A DNA stretch of 64,000 bases. Source: Pseudoalteromonas luteoviolacea H33-S. Its GTDB lineage: Bacteria > Pseudomonadota > Gammaproteobacteria > Enterobacterales > Alteromonadaceae. The notes beneath the pieces were generated by a model. The model did not search any database and was not told where the DNA came from. It saw only the letters and a program-made list of their open reading frames with translations. The DNA lies in contig NZ_AUXY01000122.1 in the NCBI RefSeq assembly GCF_001625695.1, positions 239,924 to 303,923 of the forward strand. The letters run 5' to 3'. The position numbers and the translations under genes were made by a program. Shown in pieces: positions 53,481 through 63,200 of the stretch. Within the stretch, counting starts at the first letter, position 1; each line of letters begins with the position of its first letter.

Positions 53481-55973
53481 CTATGCTCCAGCACTATTAT
53501 TTTGTCTCTTGCGGGCATTTTTACCCGGCCTTTTTGCCTTGGTGGCTTTTTTTCCTGTACTCTTTTTAGCGGTTTTTTTATTTCCTGATGCGCCCGCTTT
53601 TTTGCCTTTTTTCAACACGCCTTTCGGGGTTGTTTTTTTGCGCTTTTTGGCTTTTTTAGCGCTTTTTTCTGACGAGTCATCTTGCTTATCTGACTTACCG
53701 TTTGGGATCTTGCCTGCCTTTAGCTGAGCACGAACGCTACTTCTAGCAGCATCACCACTGGGCTTTGACTTTTTACGACGTCGCGCGTAGCGATCTGGTT
53801 CAGCTTCATCTGCCAGCACCAAATTGATGCGTCGCTCATCCAAGCTCACTGATGCCACAACAACGCTTAGCTTGTCACCTAAACGATAAACCGTTTTGCT
53901 ATGCTCACCCACTAAACAGTGCTTTGCACCATCAAAATGGAAATACTCATGGCCTAAATTGCTCACATGGATCATGCCGTCAATTTGCAACTCATCAAGG
54001 CGAACAAATAAACCAAAGTTCGTGACTGACGAAATCACGCCTGAGAACTCACTGCCAACATGGTCTTGCATAAACTCACATTTGAGCCAATCTGCTACTT
54101 CACGTGTTGCATCATCAGCGCGACGTTCAGTCATGGAGCACTGCTCACCTAACTGATCAGCCTCATCAGCATCGTATACATAAGCACCAGATACGGTTTG
54201 TCCCTGCGCCGCTATGATTCCTTTGATTGCACGGTGCACCACCAAGTCAGGATAACGTCTGATCGGTGAAGTAAAATGCGCATACGCTTTCAATGCCAAT
54301 CCGTAGTGGCCGATGTTGTCTGGTTGATACACCGCTTGCTTCATGGAACGAAGTAACATGGTTTGGATCAACTCAGTTTCAGGACGTTGACCTAATGATG
54401 CAAGAGCTTCGGTCAGCTCAAGTGGGGTCGGCTCATGACCAATTGGGCTCTCTATGCCCAAATCATTTAAAAACTGTCTAAAGTGACTCAATTTTTCAGG
54501 ATCTGGCTCATCGTGAACACGGTACAAACTACTCGCGTCGTGCTTTTCAAGTAGCCTTGCCGCAGAGACATTGGCCAAGATCATGCACTCTTCGATCAGT
54601 TTATGTGCATCGTTTCGAACCACAGGCACAATTGATTCGATCTTACGATATGCATTAAATACAAAACGCGTTTCCAGCGTTTCAAACTCAATCGCACCAC
54701 GAGTTTGACGCGCCGACTTCAGCGCCATATACATATTATGTAGTTCAGTTAGATGCTCAGTGACATCTGCATACTCTTCACGCAGTTTTTCATCACCTTG
54801 TAAAATCGCATGTACCTTTGTATACGTAAGACGCGCATGAGAATTCATCACGGCTTCGTAAAAACGGTATCCAGACAATTTTCCAGCTTCTGAAACAGTC
54901 ATCTCAGCGACCATACATAGTCTGTCTACTTTTGGATTCAGTGAACATAAGCCGTTAGATAATACCTTAGGTAGCATGGGTACTACTTGCTCAGGGAAAT
55001 ACACTGAGTTACCGCGCTCAATCGCTTCTTTATCTAACGGACTATTTTTTTCAACGTAGTGAGACACATCAGCAATGGCGACCCAAAGCCGCCAACCACC
55101 TGAACGCTTACGCTCACAATGCACTGCATCATCAAAGTCTCGCGCATCTTCACCATCAATGGTCAATAATGGTAGATTACGGAGATCAATACGCCCTTGC
55201 TTGTCTTTTTCAGCAACAAACTCACCGTGTTTGCTGACTTGTTCTTCAACTGCTTGAGGCCACACATGCGGAATATCATGGTTGCGCAGTGCCACTTCTA
55301 TTTCCATGCCCGGCGCCATATGATCGCCAATGACATCCGTAACTTTACCAACGGCATTCATTTGCTTGCTTGGACGCTGAGTAATTTCGACCTGCACCAT
55401 TTGGTTATGGCGAGCCCCTTTTTCACCGCCCGGCAAAATTACAATATCTTGCGTTAAACGCGGATCTTCAGGCACAACCACTGCCATACCATGCTCAACA
55501 AAATAACGCCCTATGATAGGGGCACGTTCAGACTCCAGTACACGGACGATACGCGCTTCAACTTTACCGCCAGAGCCGCGACTTGCCGCCTTGGCCAATA
55601 CCCAATCTCCGTGTAATACACGATCCATTTGATGCTTGGTAATGAACCAATCCTTTTTCTCACCTTCGACTTCCAAAAAGCCAAAACCATCGCGATGACC
55701 AATGACCTTGCCTTTCACCAAGCCATCATCACAAGGGATAACGTAGCATTTGAATTTATTAAAATGCAGCTGTCCATCGCGCTCCATAGCACGAAGGCGG
55801 CGCTTAAAGGCAATTTGGCGCTCTTCTTCAAACACATTAAGTGCTTGGCACAATTGGCTAAAGCTGGTCTTTTTACTACTGGCTTTAATCTTTTCCAGTA
55901 TAAATTCACGGCTTGGAACTGGATTATCGTATTTTTCTTGTTCTCGAGAGAGATAAGGGTCCTGCTTTGACAT
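53481..55973 (-). CDS. rnr: Ribonuclease R, 830 aa
   Basis: A 3'-5' processive exoribonuclease for structured RNA. Order of domains: an HTH/cold-shock N-terminal part, the RNB domain with DGEDARDFDDAVH (catalytic Asp cluster) and RYPDLVVHRAI, an S1 domain (FSGVISSVTNFGLFVRLDELQIDGMIHVSNL), and a very long Lys-rich tail of about 100 residues, longer than the E. coli tail. Upstream gap 55974-56132 holds only a hairpin belonging to the neighbouring gene. Confidence 0.97.
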   Translation of the reverse strand: MSKQDPYLSREQEKYDNPVPSREFILEKIKASSKKTSFSQLCQALNVFEEERQIAFKRRLRAMERDGQLHFNKFKCYVIPCDDGLVKGKVIGHRDGFGFLEVEGEKKDWFITKHQMDRVLHGDWVLAKAASRGSGGKVEARIVRVLESERAPIIGRYFVEHGMAVVVPEDPRLTQDIVILPGGEKGARHNQMVQVEITQRPSKQMNAVGKVTDVIGDHMAPGMEIEVALRNHDIPHVWPQAVEEQVSKHGEFVAEKDKQGRIDLRNLPLLTIDGEDARDFDDAVHCERKRSGGWRLWVAIADVSHYVEKNSPLDKEAIERGNSVYFPEQVVPMLPKVLSNGLCSLNPKVDRLCMVAEMTVSEAGKLSGYRFYEAVMNSHARLTYTKVHAILQGDEKLREEYADVTEHLTELHNMYMALKSARQTRGAIEFETLETRFVFNAYRKIESIVPVVRNDAHKLIEECMILANVSAARLLEKHDASSLYRVHDEPDPEKLSHFRQFLNDLGIESPIGHEPTPLELTEALASLGQRPETELIQTMLLRSMKQAVYQPDNIGHYGLALKAYAHFTSPIRRYPDLVVHRAIKGIIAAQGQTVSGAYVYDADEADQLGEQCSMTERRADDATREVADWLKCEFMQDHVGSEFSGVISSVTNFGLFVRLDELQIDGMIHVSNLGHEYFHFDGAKHCLVGEHSKTVYRLGDKLSVVVASVSLDERRINLVLADEAEPDRYARRRKKSKPSGDAARSSVRAQLKAGKIPNGKSDKQDDSSEKSAKKAKKRKKTTPKGVLKKGKKAGASGNKKTAKKSTGKKATKAKRPGKNARKRQNNSAGA

Positions 55974-56073
55974 GCATAAACTGTGTAAAGGAGTTATAGC
56001 TATATTCTAACGCAAAACATACTAATGGCCTAACCAAACAATTTAAGGCAACCATAATTTCATAATCAGAGAT

Positions 56074-56111
56074 GAGTTCCAACTAGCCATCTTAATGTCA
56101 AGTTGGAACTC
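56074..56111 (-). terminator. Hairpin after the OmpA-like gene
   Basis: GAGTTCCAACT and AGTTGGAACTC form a perfect 11-base-pair stem around a 16-base loop, 22 bases past the stop of the OmpA-like gene. The T-run is absent, so termination is tentative; it also lies upstream of rnr and could be a leader structure. Confidence 0.4.
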
Positions 56112-56132
56112 TGGGAGAGTTAAGTGCACTGC

Positions 56133-59100
56133 CTAAAACTTACCAACAAGGTTGATAAACCACCCTTTTGAGTCGTAGTCTAGGTCCGTTAAGTCATCAG
56201 AGAAGTCGGTAAAGTTATAACCAACGCCGATTTTCATATGCTCACCAACATGACGATGCAGCGCAAATAAAGCGCCCGAGCGACGGTCTTGTGCTAAGTC
56301 GACAGTCAAAGCGCGCCACTCAAGGGTTGCATCCCATTGATGCATCAAATGGTAGTCAGCACGCAATACGCCAAGTGTTGCCTCAGAATCAAACCATTGA
56401 CCTGTGTCACGCCCCATTCTCAGCTCACCTTGTCTCTGCGCCAGTTTAGTACCGATACGCCAGCGCGGTGTTAGCTGATAATTTACGTCTAATGCCCACA
56501 CGCGGCTTCGCTGCTGTGGTGTGTTATCCAGACCAATGCCACTCAATTGTGATGCAGGCGCTAAATCTTCAAGATATGTAAAGCTTGCCATACCGGACCA
56601 AGGACTCGCTTCAATCGGTCGATATGCCACACCAAATTGTGCTTCTGTGAAGTCACTGTTGAGTGCGCCCGCAGGCGCACTGTCAGATAAGGAACTGTCA
56701 CTTTGCGCCCAGTCGATGCGCAGCTGTGCTCGCCAATCATCAGTTAATTTTGCATGAATGTTTTGTCTTGCCAGCCAAGACGTTCTAGTCTCCGTGCTAT
56801 TGCTATCTTCTCGGTATTCTAAGGCACTACGCCACTGCCATTTATCGGTTTGATAGCCAAGCGATAAGGTGGTGACATCACGGTCTATCAAGTCATTATC
56901 ACTTTCAAGCTCACCTTGTTCAAAACCAAGGCCTGCTTGCCAGCCAACTAAAAAGTCATGTTCAATGCCATAGGCATGGGTTAAACCCGTTTGTCGACTA
57001 TCTTGTTGCCAAATTTGCTCTGCGTAGACGCTGGTTGAAGAGTTAAATCTATGTCTTGAGCCTGTTACCCAGTTTTTTTGCTTGCCGGTTGAAAATAGCT
57101 CTCCCCCATCAGGGTCGACACGATATTCAACATAAGCATTGCTGCCCGCTTTGTATTGCCAATCAACCCCGAGCTTACCCGCTTCCCCTAGGTTGCCATG
57201 AGATACCTCAGAATTGACAGCCAGTGTGTCTGTCAGTTGCACTTCAGTGCCGATACCAACACGGTTATTTGCTAGTCGGCTTTGCTCTCTTGTAAGCGTG
57301 CCTTGAATATACACATAAGGCTGCCACTTTTCACTGCCGTCGTAGTCAAGCTGTACGATTGCATCGACGCGCTCACCATCATCAAGTTGAGGGGTCTGAG
57401 ACTGCTCATTTTGCTCAGCAAGGTTTTCTTTATTGTCTTGACGCACAGCGCTGCTAATTTGCCAATCGTCATTTAGTTGATACACATACCCTAATTCAGC
57501 CGCCTGCCTGCGTTGTTGCTGCTCTGCTTTTTGTTCATCCACTTTGAGCTGAATGGCATGATCGTCTTCAATTTGCCATTGCCAAAATGTGCCAACTGCA
57601 TGGCTATCAACTTGGCTTATTTGGCCTGTAGAGTTAAACCCAGATTCAAGTTGTTGCCAATAAAATTGGCCATGCCCTTGTTCATCCAGACCAAGATCAG
57701 AAAACTCAAATGCAGCTTCAATTCTATGCCCATCGGCTGCTTGGCCCAGTTCACTCGACTGTTGCTGATCAAACTCAATACCACCTGTAAACGAGTTCAA
57801 TGTATTGCCAATACCTTCTGTTTGCGCAACTTCAACCTTGATGTATGCAGTATCACTTTTACGGTATGTGGCATCTAACGCAATCAATTGATCGTTAAAC
57901 AGGTCTTGTTCTTGATGATTCAGCGTAGTACCCACTTGAATAGTATCGCTCAACCAATGACTCAAACGTGCACCATACGTCAAATTGTCTAACCCGTTTA
58001 TCCCCGGTGTATACTCATATTGCGCCACTAAATAAACGGGGTTGCTATCTAAGCTTGCGGTACGCACCAATAGATCGTCTTGCTGGAACGAAGACAGCGG
58101 TCTATTGAGTAATATTCGCCCTTGCAGTGCATCAATGTCATAGTCTTGACCAGCAACTAAGCTGCGCCTAACTAACACTAACCCCGTAATTTTATCACGC
58201 ACCTCAACAGCTATTTGCTCAGAACCCTGAACAATATCTTGATGTTGAAGATAATAAAGAGAGCCGCCTGTGGAGCGATGAGATTCATAAGCGCCTAAGG
58301 TTTCCGCCTCTGCTGCATATAAATGAGCTTGAGATTGGTTATCACCGGCAGCAGTCAGATCATCTGTGATGTATTGCAATTGCAAACCATATAAGCCGCG
58401 TTCAACACGTGCCAACTCAGTATCATTGAACGACGTATTAAAGTTACCCCATAGTACGTGAGACTGAGACTTCTCGACTTTTAGATACACCTTACCATTG
58501 GTTGGTGCATCATCAATCACGCTCGAGTCATCGCCATATTCCGTCGGGTGCTGCTCTTCTTCAAGACGTCGAAATAAGCTTTTTGGATCTTTTTCATGTA
58601 AGCCAGAGAGTAGCTTATTCAGCCCTTGCTCCTGCGTGTCAATCCGCGCGGTCACCTTGTATTCGTCTTGCCATTTACCAGTGATATAACCACTTAATCG
58701 GCCTTCGGCAAATACATTACCGTCTTTGTTGTGATCAGCACTGAGTAATTCAACTGGACCATTATGGCTGTTTTGACCTAGGGTTAAATCAGCCATTGCC
58801 ACATAAAACCAATCGCTCTTTGGCAATGCTAGATCCCGATGGATTAAGCGCCCTTCACCTTGCTCATTTAAAACGGCAACTTCCGCGCGATGAAAACCAC
58901 TATGAACAATTTCTTGATGTACAAATTTACGCTCACGATTTACAGCTACCAAACGGCCTAAGAAGTACACGCGATGATTGCTCGGTACTTGCTCACCATA
59001 TAAAGTCAGTGCACCGCCTGAGATTTTTATATTTTGCTTAGCAAGCGTCGACTTGCCGTAACCTGTCATTAGATATCCATCAAGCTTGTTGGCATCTACC

Positions 59101-60209
59101 GCATAGCGCGGTTTGAAATCAGCCTGAGCAAGGCTTGTTTCATCAAAGCGGCCTTGCTTATTGTAAACTCTTAAGCGGTATTTCAAGCTCATGCCCAGCA
59201 TATTGCCCGGTAATCGCCAGCGGCCTGTTAATCCGGCATCTAACGCCACCTTTGCCAGTACTTTGTCACTGTGTGGCGCGAGGATCTGCACTTCTGCGTA
59301 ATCAAAAAAGCTCTGGTAATTACTGTAACCTTTTAGATGTAGCATCAAGGTATTACCAGACTTAGTCAGTGCATGCTGCACGTTCAATTTAGGCAATACA
59401 TTCAAAGGGTCATATTTTAATTGCAGTTCAAAACGTTCTAAATTGATATCAGCACAGCGTTGACTATCGGCATTATTGGCTGCATCTTCATCCATAAAGG
59501 CTTGACCATCTATGGTGATATTGAGCGGCCCTTGATGAGATGCGCTGTCACCGCATAACTTATGACGCTGCGGCGGAGCTATCACCTGTGTATCTTTGAC
59601 CCTGCGCGTTTCTGTGTAAACTGCAATGACTTCGACTCGGCGGTTTCTCGCCATTCCGGCTAATGTTGCATTACTTGCTACCGGCTCGCGATTAGATCGA
59701 CCTTCGGTTGTTGTCGCTGAAGGGGCAAGATTAAGCTGCTGACGGAAGTAATCCGCCACAATATTCGCTCTATGTTCAGACAAGCCCTGATTGGTTTTAT
59801 AAATCTTACGCGCATTAGCGCTTAGACCTTGTGAATCTGCATGGCCGATAAAGTGCAATTTAATATCTTGCTTGCCTTGCAAAAAGCCAATGATGCGGTC
59901 CATTTCTAGCTTAGTGGTGCCCGTTAAATAATGCTTACCAGAAACAAAACGGATCGCAGAGTCTTTCACGAATTGAGCGGACTTATCATCTTTAACCGTT
60001 CGCTCTATTTCGACGGTTTTTGCCTTAGGCTCATCCAATCCACTAAAAACAAAATGCTTTTGCACTATCACCCGTTCAGTATTACCTGCCGCAGGCGCCA
60101 CTTTGCTATCATTAACAGCGTCGATAAAGGCATAGCTCATTGAAGGTGCAGAAGCATACGCTGCTGCACACAATAACGAAATTTTACTTAGCAAGAATCG
60201 ATTAGTCAT
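56133..60209 (-). CDS. Giant OmpA-domain protein with C-terminal outer-membrane barrel, 1358 aa
   Basis: A signal peptide of about 28 residues is followed by an OmpA-like peptidoglycan-binding domain (about residues 85-205: KLHFIGHADSQGLSANAR, LSEHRANIVADYFRQQL, GMARNRRVEVI). The middle (200-700) is beta-rich and unrecognised. The last 550 residues alternate hydrophobic and polar strands and end in Phe (WFINLVGKF), as expected for a Bam-inserted barrel. The gene starts with an 8-base overlap with the preceding SdrD_B-repeat gene and a perfect AGGAGG in front, so expression is coupled. A likely role is anchoring or exporting that repeat protein. Confidence 0.7.
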   Translation of the reverse strand: MTNRFLLSKISLLCAAAYASAPSMSYAFIDAVNDSKVAPAAGNTERVIVQKHFVFSGLDEPKAKTVEIERTVKDDKSAQFVKDSAIRFVSGKHYLTGTTKLEMDRIIGFLQGKQDIKLHFIGHADSQGLSANARKIYKTNQGLSEHRANIVADYFRQQLNLAPSATTTEGRSNREPVASNATLAGMARNRRVEVIAVYTETRRVKDTQVIAPPQRHKLCGDSASHQGPLNITIDGQAFMDEDAANNADSQRCADINLERFELQLKYDPLNVLPKLNVQHALTKSGNTLMLHLKGYSNYQSFFDYAEVQILAPHSDKVLAKVALDAGLTGRWRLPGNMLGMSLKYRLRVYNKQGRFDETSLAQADFKPRYAVDANKLDGYLMTGYGKSTLAKQNIKISGGALTLYGEQVPSNHRVYFLGRLVAVNRERKFVHQEIVHSGFHRAEVAVLNEQGEGRLIHRDLALPKSDWFYVAMADLTLGQNSHNGPVELLSADHNKDGNVFAEGRLSGYITGKWQDEYKVTARIDTQEQGLNKLLSGLHEKDPKSLFRRLEEEQHPTEYGDDSSVIDDAPTNGKVYLKVEKSQSHVLWGNFNTSFNDTELARVERGLYGLQLQYITDDLTAAGDNQSQAHLYAAEAETLGAYESHRSTGGSLYYLQHQDIVQGSEQIAVEVRDKITGLVLVRRSLVAGQDYDIDALQGRILLNRPLSSFQQDDLLVRTASLDSNPVYLVAQYEYTPGINGLDNLTYGARLSHWLSDTIQVGTTLNHQEQDLFNDQLIALDATYRKSDTAYIKVEVAQTEGIGNTLNSFTGGIEFDQQQSSELGQAADGHRIEAAFEFSDLGLDEQGHGQFYWQQLESGFNSTGQISQVDSHAVGTFWQWQIEDDHAIQLKVDEQKAEQQQRRQAAELGYVYQLNDDWQISSAVRQDNKENLAEQNEQSQTPQLDDGERVDAIVQLDYDGSEKWQPYVYIQGTLTREQSRLANNRVGIGTEVQLTDTLAVNSEVSHGNLGEAGKLGVDWQYKAGSNAYVEYRVDPDGGELFSTGKQKNWVTGSRHRFNSSTSVYAEQIWQQDSRQTGLTHAYGIEHDFLVGWQAGLGFEQGELESDNDLIDRDVTTLSLGYQTDKWQWRSALEYREDSNSTETRTSWLARQNIHAKLTDDWRAQLRIDWAQSDSSLSDSAPAGALNSDFTEAQFGVAYRPIEASPWSGMASFTYLEDLAPASQLSGIGLDNTPQQRSRVWALDVNYQLTPRWRIGTKLAQRQGELRMGRDTGQWFDSEATLGVLRADYHLMHQWDATLEWRALTVDLAQDRRSGALFALHRHVGEHMKIGVGYNFTDFSDDLTDLDYDSKGWFINLVGKF

Positions 60210-63200
60210 CGCTTCCTCCTAACTGCTGGTGGGCTGGTAAAGCTGGAATAAAAAATGGGATCATTTCCGTTTCAATAGTGATTGGGAGCTCGCGCTCTGC
60301 TACTTGTGTTTGGAGCCATTCAAGTAACAATTGAGATTTACGCTCCGCTTCTGTGGTTTGCTCTAATTCAGATTGTTGATACGCGATGCGGATCACTGTC
60401 GGTGTTTTATCTAGTGCATCCATTAGCTGCGTTAGACGAGACAAGTACTCAGGCATAACTGACTCACCGTCAAATAACTCAGCGGTGATCTCAATGCGCG
60501 CTACTTTATGGATACTGGCTGCAAAGTCAAGTTGTTGTGATTTACCACGTGTTAAACGCACCACTCGTGGATTTTCACTCACCACACGATAACCTGAAGG
60601 TAAGCTGCGCTCGTCTAGTTTAACAATAAAGTTACCACCGCGAATTGCATGTGGAATGTCTGCACATGCAAGATGATAGCGACCATGTTGATCCGTGGTG
60701 ATCCAAAGACCTTGCGCCGTAGCAAGACGAATGGCTGGTAGCCCTGGCTCTCCCTGATCTTGCATGCCGTTACGGTTGTGATCATCAAAGACTTTACCCA
60801 TCAGATCGCTACAGTCAAAAATAGGATCTGGCACAACTCTTACCGCAGCTTCACCGATATTTGAGATACGGTTACCCACCCCGTTTTGGTACAAGCCCCC
60901 GACAAATTCTACCCAAGCTTGGTTAATGTATTTGCCTTCACTGACACCGGCACCAACAACGACGATCAATTCGATCATCATCGACTGCTCTGGTTGTAAG
61001 GCGTTCACATGCCAACGTAATTGTCTGCCTCGCTGCTCTGGTTCAATCGCTTGACCATCGACTTTAGCGCTACCAGCAACATATTTCAGACCAGCTGGCA
61101 GTTGATCAATAAGATCCAAAGGTGAAAGCACCATATCTGACTGGTTGGTCACCTTAATGCGATAAGGCACCAGATCACCAATCACAACGTCCTGCTTAAG
61201 CGCTTGCTTGCTCACATGAACAAGATCATCGCCAAAGGCATCTAACGGAATATGGTTATTTACGACGTTGCCTGATGGTAATTTAGGCTCAATATAAAAG
61301 CTCTGATAGTACTGTGTCGTATGCATATCTTGCAGTGCTTGATCCGAGTGGCTAGCACACTGGGTTGCGACATGCTCAGGTGCATCAAGCGTTGGCACAG
61401 TTTCTTCAGCAAAAATGGTAATTGGTAATTCTCGAGCACCCACTCTGAGTGTATTTGCACATACAGGTAGGCGCTTCGACCCACCACTTTGATACCCGTT
61501 TGGTTCCGTTACATGTAACTCATAAACCCCAGCAGGTGCTTGTGCAAACAGTAAAAACTGATAGTAACCATCATCGCTGGTGGTCTGCTCTACATTCGCC
61601 AAACCACCTACTAGGTGCAGATCAGGCTCAAAACCATCAGGGCCTGTGATCTTAATTTTTGCACCCTCAATTGGCTTCCTCAGTTCTGAGTCATAAATCA
61701 CGCCAGAAGGATCGACAGGTAATGACTGATTCTCGACCTGTTCACCCGCACTCACTCGCAGATTTAAGATAGTCCCTTTTTCAGTACTCGCCTCAGGATC
61801 GTCAGAGACTGGAAGACCGTAAATTACACCACCTTGAGGGTGTCTAAATCGCACTTCATACGTCCCTACAGGTAAACCATGGAAAGTATATTGGCCATTA
61901 GCATCTGATTCGATGGTTGCCAATGGCTCTGCATCTAGCGGATTGCCTTCCCCAGTCATGGGATCCGGTAACAGCTCAACGATCCAACCGCTTTGTCCAT
62001 TACTATCATCTTTTTCACGGTTGTGGTTTTTATCTAACCATACCAAGCCGGAAATACTGGCCGGATCCATTAACTGCTCACCGAAGTTATATGAATGTGC
62101 CTTTGTGACGTGTCGCTCGATGTGGATCGCAGAGATCAAATCATCGCCAAGCACGCCGCCAATACTACCTACACTATCAATACCATCTTGTGTATTTTCA
62201 GGCTGGTACTCAGTTACAGTAAACCCATCCACACCACTGAGTGGCAGATCTTCAAACTCATATCGTCCATAAGCATCAGTTAAAATATCACGACTAACAG
62301 GCTGCCCATCAAGATCTGCACCGGTAATGGTCAACCTAACATCACGTAAACCCAACTCATATGTGTCTTGTACACCATCATCGTTCAAATCAACATACAC
62401 TCGACCAGCAAGATCACTACCACGCTCCGCAAAATTATATCCCGTTGCGTGCTGATCTAAGGCAATTGAAATACCCGAGAATTGATCTTCACCAACGTCT
62501 CCGCCAGCATTACCTAGCTGCTCTTTACCATCTAACCAAGCATCTGGTTGTTGTTGGTTGATTTGATACATACCTGGATATAAGTAATCAAAGGTATATG
62601 CGCCTTGTTCGTCAGAAACCACCGTGCGCTCTACTTCAATGCCGTCTTGTGTAGTACCGATTAAATTAACTTGAACGCCACCAATACGCAGTGCTTCACC
62701 TTCATCTAATAAGCCATTTTCATCTGCATCAACCCAAACCTCACCAGAAATAGAAGCCGTTGGTAACTCAGCAAAATCATAATTTGCATACTGTTTAATT
62801 TCTAAAACGGTACCAACAAAAATACTATCCGTGCCTTTGGTATTGGCAATCACGATGCCATTGGCAGACTCTTGACCATCCAAATAGGCATCTGGTTGCA
62901 CAACCTGTGTCAGGGTATAACCTTGCTCATTGCTTGGCGGCAACTCAGTAAAAGAGTAAACACCCTGCTCATTGGTCAGCGCAGTCAGCTCAACATCATG
63001 TCCTTGATAATCGACACCTGTAAGTTGAATTTCACTCTCTGCGATCATCAACTCTGACATTTCTTGTACAGTACCTTGAGGCAGCAAGCCAGAGTCCGTT
63101 TTATCGATAAAGACACGACCACTGATTGCAATACCAAAGCCTTCAGTGAAGTTTAGTTTTACTAGCTCCTCACCTTGCGCAAGTACCAACTTGTCTATGA

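Noticed and set aside
57513..57878. 121-codon + strand open frame inside the OmpA-like gene
   Set aside because: It is a shadow frame of a long, well-supported reverse-strand gene.
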